Source: Nemophila menziesii (taxonomy: Eukaryota; Streptophyta; Magnoliopsida; Boraginales; Hydrophyllaceae). Taken from it: a DNA stretch of 64,000 bases. Positions 56,901 through 64,000 of this stretch are shown piece after piece. The stretch covers positions 3,410,001-3,474,000 of the forward strand of contig JARWIR010000008.1 in assembly GCA_029959085.1 (NCBI GenBank), read 5' to 3'. The notes below the pieces were generated by a model. The model ran no database searches. It was not told the origin of the DNA and saw nothing but the letters and a program-made list of their open reading frames with translations. The position numbers and the translations under genes were made by a program. Within the stretch, counting starts at the first letter, position 1. The number at the start of each line of letters is the position of its first letter.

Positions 56901-57448
56901 AAAGAAATGTTTTAGCCTTTTGAAAGAGCATGTTTTTTCATAATTTGTGTGATTAATGATGTAAAATTTTATTTTTGAGATTCTATTACACAATGTTAAA
57001 CTCGTTATACTTTTGAATCTGGTCATACTCGTTATATTTAATATATGGACATTTTTTCCTTTTTTGTTATTATTTAGTTTTGTTTTCCTTCTTATTTATA
57101 AACTCCGGTTATAATGTCCTAAGAGAAGATAAGATGACACAATGAAAACATTGTTACCTAAAACTGAGAAAACCGAATTTCCATCTCTCTATTAACTCCT
57201 CATTTAATATAAGAAATAAATTTGACCAAAACAAATACCAGAAAATATTAGCTACAAAAAAATTACAAGTTCAACAGTTGGAATAATCTATGGTAGAATA
57301 TTCCTCAATAGAAATGCTAAAGTTCCACAATAACGAATATCAAGAACATGACTAATTTACAAAAACGATGGTGAATTGTACTTACAGTTTACACCATCTC
57401 CTTGACTTAGTTTATTGTTAAGTCGCCATATCTGTCACTTGTAAACGA

Positions 57449-57631
57449 TCATTCTATGAAATTATAGGTCACATCATTTGGCGGGAAACCATATATTTTC
57501 ATGCTTGAAAGCCACACTCTTGCATCTTCTAATAAGCCTTTGCAACAAAGTCCACCTATCATGATATTAGGCTGCAAACCTTCGGACGATAAGTTGAAAG
57601 TTGAAGTGAAATTGTCTAACCTTTGATACAA
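57449..57631 (-). pseudogene. PPR repeat fragment, P2 copy
   Basis: 60-codon frame reading SEGLQPNIMIGGLCCKGLLE and FPPNDVTYNFIE. Sister of 20825-21007 with the same missing VVTYN piece. Confidence 0.72.
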
Positions 57632-58778
57632 ATAATGCTTTAGCCAAAACTACAAATTCAACCAATCATGATTTTATTGTTTGTACCCCATTCTTAAGAT
57701 TTTATTTTCATACATTTAAGATCAATGGCGACTAATAAAAATTTATATATACTTGTAGAATTATGTAAAACACAGAGATTTTCCAAATTTATTAGGGATT
57801 TTATTTCTAGGCAGATGAAGTTTGAAAAAGTCGCCCACTAGTAAATATTATCCAGTTGATAATTTGAAGAATTCAAGGTAAAAGCTCCTAAATGAAAAAC
57901 CCTCGTGCTACGATAATTGTGGTTCTTGATGAAGATATATGCCATTACAAGCATAATTGACCGTCACATATGGTCACTATTCTTTGTTAATTTGGACCAC
58001 ACATGAAAATTTTGCCGTGTGTCAATTATCAACTTTTCACAACCCACTTATATAAGGAAATCTTTGCATAAGATTGGAAAAAGTTTTTAATATCGTCAAT
58101 TATTTTACTTTTTGTTTTAGCATACAGTGTGTCTAGCTTAACTTCCTTTTCTTTGTCTCCTCTCTGAGTTTGGGTGGTTGGGGGGTGAATTGATCAGCCA
58201 AAGTCTTTCAGGCGAAGAGATTGAGTAGTTGAACCACGGTTATTTTTTTTTTTTTTTTTTAGCTGTAGGACCTCCTAATTTTAATTAAACACCACCATAA
58301 GCCACAAATTTATCCAACCAGTATTACTTAAACGTTTTTATTGTATAACTTCAAAATGCAAAATCTATGAAGATTTTCCACAACTTAACAATAAAGATAT
58401 AGTGTACTTCCTGGAACTACTTGTAAATTCTTGTGGATCCAGAGATCTTTCTTCATGATTTTGGTTTGTTTCAAAGAGATAAGAGAAATCGTGTTTCAAA
58501 ATATATACTTTCTGAGTAGTAACAACACACTATGTAGATATAGTATTACTCTGTAGCATGATATTCCTTAATATAAATTCAAAAAGTTCCATTAAAAAAA
58601 ATATCAAAGACATAACTAATTCACAACAACAATTAATCAACTCAAGTCAATATATAGAAACTAACAATGGGCCTTCACTTGCTTCATTATTATGTGACCC
58701 ACTCTTTTACATGTGTTGAATCATATCAAGAAACTTAGGTTGTTCATATATGATTCTATAAGTAGTTGCATCCACTGA

Positions 58779-59445
58779 TTATCCATGTTTTCTCATTTCC
58801 TTAACTGATTCAATTGCCTGTTCATACATTTTTTTCTTCAGAAAACCTTGAATAATAACAGTGTGGGTCACACTATTTGGGGCGAAACCCTTTTTCTTCA
58901 TACTTGAGACCCACTCTTTTTCATCTTCGAACATTCCTTTGTAAAAAAGTCCACCTATCATGATATTATTGGTACGTATATTAGACTGTAAACGTTTTGT
59001 TGATAGCTTGTTAAAAATATCCATTTCAGCATCAAATTGTCCATATTTACGTAATCCATGAATAATAGTATTACAAGTAGCAATTCGAGAGCCTTTAGTG
59101 TATGTCCAAGTTTACAAATCCCATTTTGCACCACCCCAAAAGTAACTTCACTCGGCTCACAAAGTTTTTCCCTTCTTAACCTTTTAAACAACTCTACACC
59201 CTCCTCTCCGTCATCTTCACCAAAGAGGTCCTTTATCAGGGTGTTATACGTAACCACAGTAGGAACTTGACAGTCACCGCCAAACACGCATTTCTTTGAA
59301 TTGAGAAAGAGCATAAGGATAATTTTTCGTCATCACAACTGTATTCAATAGCTTAGTGTAGTCTGTAACAGTAAGCTTGGGTCGCGTTCAGATCATTTCA
59401 CTCACAATTAAACGAGCATCTTTGACACTATTGATATTAGCAAAA
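58779..59445 (-). pseudogene. PPR gene remnant, P2 copy
   Basis: Minus strand. Reads LTVTDYTKLLNTVVMTKNYP, CQVPTVVTYNTLIKDLF, GVELFKRLRREKLCEPSEVT and, after a one-base shift in the TCNTIIHG region (about 59080), GLRKYGQFDAEMDIFNKLS, NNIMIGGLFYKGMFEDE and FAPNSVTHTVIIQGFL, stopping at 58779. There are about five PPR units where working genes usually have ten or more. It keeps the 82 bases missing in P1. Stops and the frameshift make it a pseudogene. Confidence 0.77.
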
Positions 59446-59889
59446 GATAAAATTGAAGAATAAAAGAAGATGGGAAAAGTTTTATTGATTGTGTTGATGG
59501 AATAAAGAGAAGATCTAAAGAAGAACAAATAAGAACAAATCGATGAACCATTCAGCTTCATGAAGTTATGCCTTTAAATACTGACGTGAGTAGGAAATAA
59601 TTTGTATAGGAATAACCCTTCTTTAGCTGACCATCGGGGATATTTGGCGATATAGAGGGAATTTTTTTATGTGTATTTGTAGGGACATGTGTTGTGGAAT
59701 CATCGTTCACGTCTGAGTTATGTGTTCTTTTTAATTTAGTCTCAGAATGACAAGCTAGAGAGGTTTCTTTAAATTGAGCACTGAGATAGATTCAAGATAG
59801 CTACAGGTGATCATGAAAGGAGGTATAATAAGAATCGATTTAATGTGGATATCAAGCATAGGAACACAAGGCTCAAGGTTGACTATAAA

Positions 59890-61708
59890 TCAAAACCAAA
59901 AAGTTAGCTTCCCCACAAGTGCAAGTAATATAATTAGTAAGTAAATCGTCTCAACATGAAATAGATAATTAATAAATTACTTAGTTTTAGGATATACTAT
60001 TTACGCCTAGTAAAAATGCTAGACACTTATTCTAGCACCTCAGTCATCGTGCAAGAGGCGCCTACCCCGCCTAGACGCCAATTAATAGCAAAAAATATCC
60101 TCCTAGATCCTTTTTTTTCTTACTCTCTAGAATTTTAGAATTGATATTATAATTCTATTTTAAGTGTTTATACACTTACAATAGTTTTGTTAAATGAATA
60201 AATAATTATAATTATCACAATCACTACATATATATATATATATTACTAAATATATAAATTATATAGAGGTTTTCAAAACCGCTTAATCATGTCCATGCCC
60301 CGTGTAAGCCTAGACGCTAGGCCCCAAAAATTAGTTCTACAACATAGGTTCTAGGTTCGTTTAAACGTTGTTAAAACAAAAGACAGAAAAAGTAAATTAT
60401 TTTTTGTTCAGTTTTCTTGTTAAAAAACTAAGACGGATACAAAATGAAACCATTATTAGCTAAAATAAATTAAATCTAAAAGTGTTTTAAGAATAGATAG
60501 AGTAACTAGAGAATTGTCAGTAATCTTCAATAGACACGATTTAACATTTCTTGATTGAAGGACGAATTTGGTATTTAACCACTAATCGAGATTCAACTAT
60601 CCTGTTAAGTCCATTTTGGGTAGATAAGGGGTTTCCCTTGGCACTCTAACGACCTCTGCCGAGGGACATTACCAAGTATTGGGACAAATAGACAATAGTC
60701 ATGTTGATTGTTTGATTAGTTAAGATCTCTCAGTTCACTAACACATACCAAACGAATATAAATTATGCTTCACCACTCAACCCCCTACCGGACAATGTTT
60801 AGGTTTCTTTACTAACCAACTACTTTATCAAAGGATTAGGCTCACACAATTAACAAATTTATATTCAATGGAAATAACACAAATCCATTTAAATTTAAAA
60901 TCTCAAATTAATAGAAAATCATGAAATCATTATCTAAGGTTCACACCCTTACGATTCTCGAGTATTATGAAATTAGATCATAATGGAAAATAGAAAAATC
61001 AATGCAATCATGACTAAAGAAAGAACTAAAAAGACAGAAGAATTGGATTAGTTAAGGGAATAAACGGTGTTGGTCTTGACCTCCAACTCTTGTCTCCTTA
61101 CTCTCCACGTTTCTAACTCTTGAATATAATGAGTAACATGTTTTGATGGACAAAATAAGTATATAGGATCTGAAAAATGTTTTAACTCATTTGGGCCAGC
61201 TTAAGTGAGTTTAAATTGGCATAGTGGACTTTTATTACGTCTTAGAATCTTTTCAGAAAACTGGCATTACATTCGCGTCTTAACTCGGATTTGGACTCCC
61301 TTTTTACCACCTGCACTAGACTCTTAAAGCTATTTTACGTGTAAATATCATGAGCTAATTCACTACTAATTATTTTTATTATTTTTGCAAGTCGGTAGAA
61401 GTATTTTCTTGAGAATTTTTATTGAGTTTAACTGGAATTCTTGGCTCCTTTTGTGACTTGATTTGTGTTTCTTATTCAATTTTAGAAGTCTTGGTTTCAT
61501 ATTGAGCTCTAACACCATCCATGTACTGAGGAGTTTCACACCTAAAACACAAATTACCTAAAAAATGTTTCAAACATTTAATCATCCTAGATTAAACCAC
61601 TAAATCAAAATATATCAAATACAAGGGATAAACATTGGATTAAGTACTAAAACACTATCAAATGATGTCTCGAGAATGTATTAATCTATCACAAAAGGCA
61701 AGACATCA
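59890..61708 (-). repeat. Athila-type solo LTR (minus strand), P2 copy
   Basis: Sister of 23190-25019, from TGATGTCTTGCC at 61708 on the minus strand to near 59900. Carries the GC-palindromic insertion near 60000-60350. Confidence 0.6.
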
Positions 61709-62878
61709 ATTTAGCATAGATGTATGCTCATGCGTACGGGTAAGGAGATCGATCGTAGATTGGTAATTTCAACGAAAAATTGTTTAGTAAAATAGGTAAA
61801 GTACGTTGTGAGGATTATTTTTTATTTATATGAATGTTATAGACATAACTCTATTTTAGCCAGCAATGGTGGTTGTGTCGTAATATAGATGAAATGTTTT
61901 TATGTGGATTTGCAAGGTCTTGTGTGGTAGAATATGTTGTCACGTGTGGTCACGTCGGAGTTATATGCTTTTCATTTAGTCTCGGGATGACAAAGTAGTG
62001 AATTTTCTATAGGTTAAGTATTGAAATATATTACGAGAATCGCGGTGTTAGTGGAGGACAATTTAAACACACAGGATTCAAGGTAGCGCGTATTTATAAA
62101 GAGTCCAATTTATGCATATATTGATTAATCAAGGCAGGATTAAAGTTAAAGACAAAACTAGTGGAATATGCGATCCTCCATATAGCTTATGTTGAGTACT
62201 TATGAGGGATAAGATTGGATGGACAACACGTAAAAAAATTTTAAACAAGTCCAAACAGAGAAATATCTACAATAAGAGTACTTAGGCGGAAATAAGAATC
62301 TTTAAAATTGTTTCTAAAATACAGAGATTTAGTAAAAAAAAATCTTATGATTTTTGAGATCCAATATGTATGGAAAAAAGAAACACATAAATGCAAATTA
62401 TTGTATTTTAAAATGAATACCTACCCTATTTAAGCTTTTAAGCTCGGTAAGATCATAATTGATAGACCAATATAGTTAATTCATTAACAATTAAGTTAAA
62501 AATATCACCATGTTTTTTATTATTTGTTAAATCACAATCTTTAATGAATCAATAATTAAAAAAGATTATGTTTGAAAACTGGGCAATTATAAGAAGAAAT
62601 TAATATATATTATGAGAATCAATAAATAGAATTTAAAAAACCATAAAACCAAATCAATAATCTGTACCAACAAGTGAAACTAAATACATGTAGTTACACA
62701 AAAAAAAGAGAAAATATAAGTCATGCAGTTCAATTTCTACTCCCTATTGAGCTTCCTTGTATTTCCCAAGGTGTGTTATAGAGGAGGCTCTCTTTTGTTG
62801 AAATGCCATGGCCAACATCCTTTAGCATCACTCCCATCAGGAAAACTGTTTTAACCACCAAATAAATATTTTAGCAGC

Positions 62879-62913
<35 letters not shown>

Positions 62914-63748
62914 TAGGTGTTGCCGTGTCGTGTCTGAAGACACTACGGAAAAAAAATCTGCTAAGAAGCATGAACATGAACAAAATTATCCAATCATGGT
63001 TTACAGAAATCTAATGAAGTTTCCAAGTTATCAAACACAAACTAATCATAAAATCAGTGCATTATTTATCAAACAATCTGCCGCCAAGGATCTGAGCCTA
63101 GAAACTCTTCATATTTATTCATAATTGTAAATATATACATCCGAAAATCATCACTGTTGTTGATTAGTGATTGAATATCACGACCAACTATCTAATAAGG
63201 ACACTATATGGATTTTTCATCGACTCTATACTGGACCCCACATCAGAGTTTGTCGTTATACTCTTCTCCCCTGGAACCCGTGGTGATGTAGGTGGGGTCC
63301 GCATAATTTGTCACTCGATATGTACTATTTGTCTTACTCTATAAGTTGGAAGATTCGGTAAATGCTATTCAAATAAAGCTAGCATTCTGCAGATAAGTAA
63401 TAATGAAGGTAGTTTCGGTTAACTATTTCGTACTGTCCACTTGAATTAAGTACAAATACAACTATCTCGTGTACTTCTAATATATCGAATGCTATTTTCT
63501 TTTTAATCGGGTTTGAAATAAAAAAAGATAAAGGATAAAGCTTCGGCCTTGATCCTTGATAAACACCAACTTTTTCCGCAAGTATGCGAGTGCATTCTTG
63601 AAATTCAGCAACACCATTTATACCCTGTGTCAAAATTTCAGAATTACACTGATTAATAACGCAATAATTTATAACTTTATTGAAATTAAATAATTGTAAA
63701 AAAGTACTCCACCAGGCCAGTAACAAATTAACAAAAAAAAACATGTGC

Positions 63749-63847
63749 TCAGGTTTTCTTCTTTTTGGTATTGGACCATCTAAAAATACTATCAGTCTCG
63801 TTCTGAAGCTTGCCAAAAGTTACTTCTACTAGCTCCTCTAAATTCTC
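63749..63847 (-). CDS. Candidate last exon (33 codons), P2 copy
   Basis: Same length and stop as 29062-29160, beginning ENLEELVEVTFGKLQNE after acceptor-like TGCAATTAG and ending SNTKKKKT. Any upstream exons lie beyond the right edge. Protein unknown. Confidence 0.3.
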   Translation of the reverse strand, partial: ENLEELVEVTFGKLQNETDSIFRWSNTKKKKT

Positions 63848-64000
63848 CTAATTGCAACAAAAGAAACAATACATTCAAGAATGTGTATCTGTATTTATGT
63901 TAAACAAAAAAACCGGAGAAATTCATTACAAAAATGGTCTTATGAAGAAGATCATTTAAGACCATAGCCCTACAAAGAAACATCAAAGCTGCCTAGACTG

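Larger units (their letters stand above)
54261..64000. repeat. Segmental duplication copy P2 (sister of 17638-29313)
   Basis: Same order of parts as P1 with an offset of about 36.6 kb: LTR fragment 54261-54620, module 54669-54984, LTR fragment (minus) 54985-56440, MAPK remnant, PPR remnants, module 59599-59890, solo LTR (minus) 59890-61708, module 61831 onward, (TA)n 62882-62912, and exon-like piece 63749-63847. It lacks the copia insertion and continues beyond the window. Confidence 0.9.

Overview
This window is plant nuclear DNA, most likely from a eudicot. The evidence is plant-type LTR retrotransposons (Athila-like Ty3/gypsy with a tRNA-Asp primer site, a chromodomain Ty3/gypsy element, and a Ty1/copia element with a tRNA-iMet primer site), remnants of P-class pentatricopeptide (PPR) genes, mitogen-activated protein kinase (MAPK) remnants, and strongly AT-rich spacers. 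I see no clearly intact host gene, rRNA, tRNA or CRISPR array. The species cannot be named from the sequence.

Layout. 1-17637: an Athila-like element on the minus strand (E1), cut by the window's left edge. A second Athila-like element on the plus strand (E2, 7504-17446) is nested in its 5' LTR, with a 5-bp target duplication AACCT. 17638-29313: segment P1 of a large duplication, holding LTR fragments, a MAPK 3' remnant, PPR remnants, a recurring ~300-bp module, and a deleted copia element (26644-28710) that is absent from the sister copy. 29313-32000: a 548-bp unit repeated three times, with splice-like borders on the minus strand. 32300-36077: an AT-hook gene remnant and the most complete MAPK pseudogene. 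36078-40015: a third Athila-like remnant (E3, plus strand) that still has RNase H and integrase remains. 40569-45238: a chromovirus (E4, minus strand). 45239-48985: AT-rich sequence with no recognisable gene. 48985-53339: a second copy of the AT-hook and MAPK block. 53340-54260: LTR-related sequence. 54261-64000: segment P2, the collinear sister of P1, running off the right edge.

How the parts relate. E1 and E2 both encode gag and protease followed by a short conserved tail, and both lack reverse transcriptase, RNase H and the integrase core. They therefore look like non-autonomous elements that would depend on a partner. E3 belongs to the same family as E1 (similar ORF2 and 3' untranslated region) and keeps the pol part that E1 lacks, though it is itself broken. 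All three Athila-like elements share RNA-like features outside their proteins: a hairpin just after pol, a GC-rich repeat block, a hairpin after ORF2, a long-range stem in the 3' region that keeps pairing through paired or wobble changes, and several extra copies of the polypurine-tract motif. These shared structures are the most interesting part of the window. The host part records repeated segmental duplication of AT-hook, MAPK and PPR fragments followed by decay.
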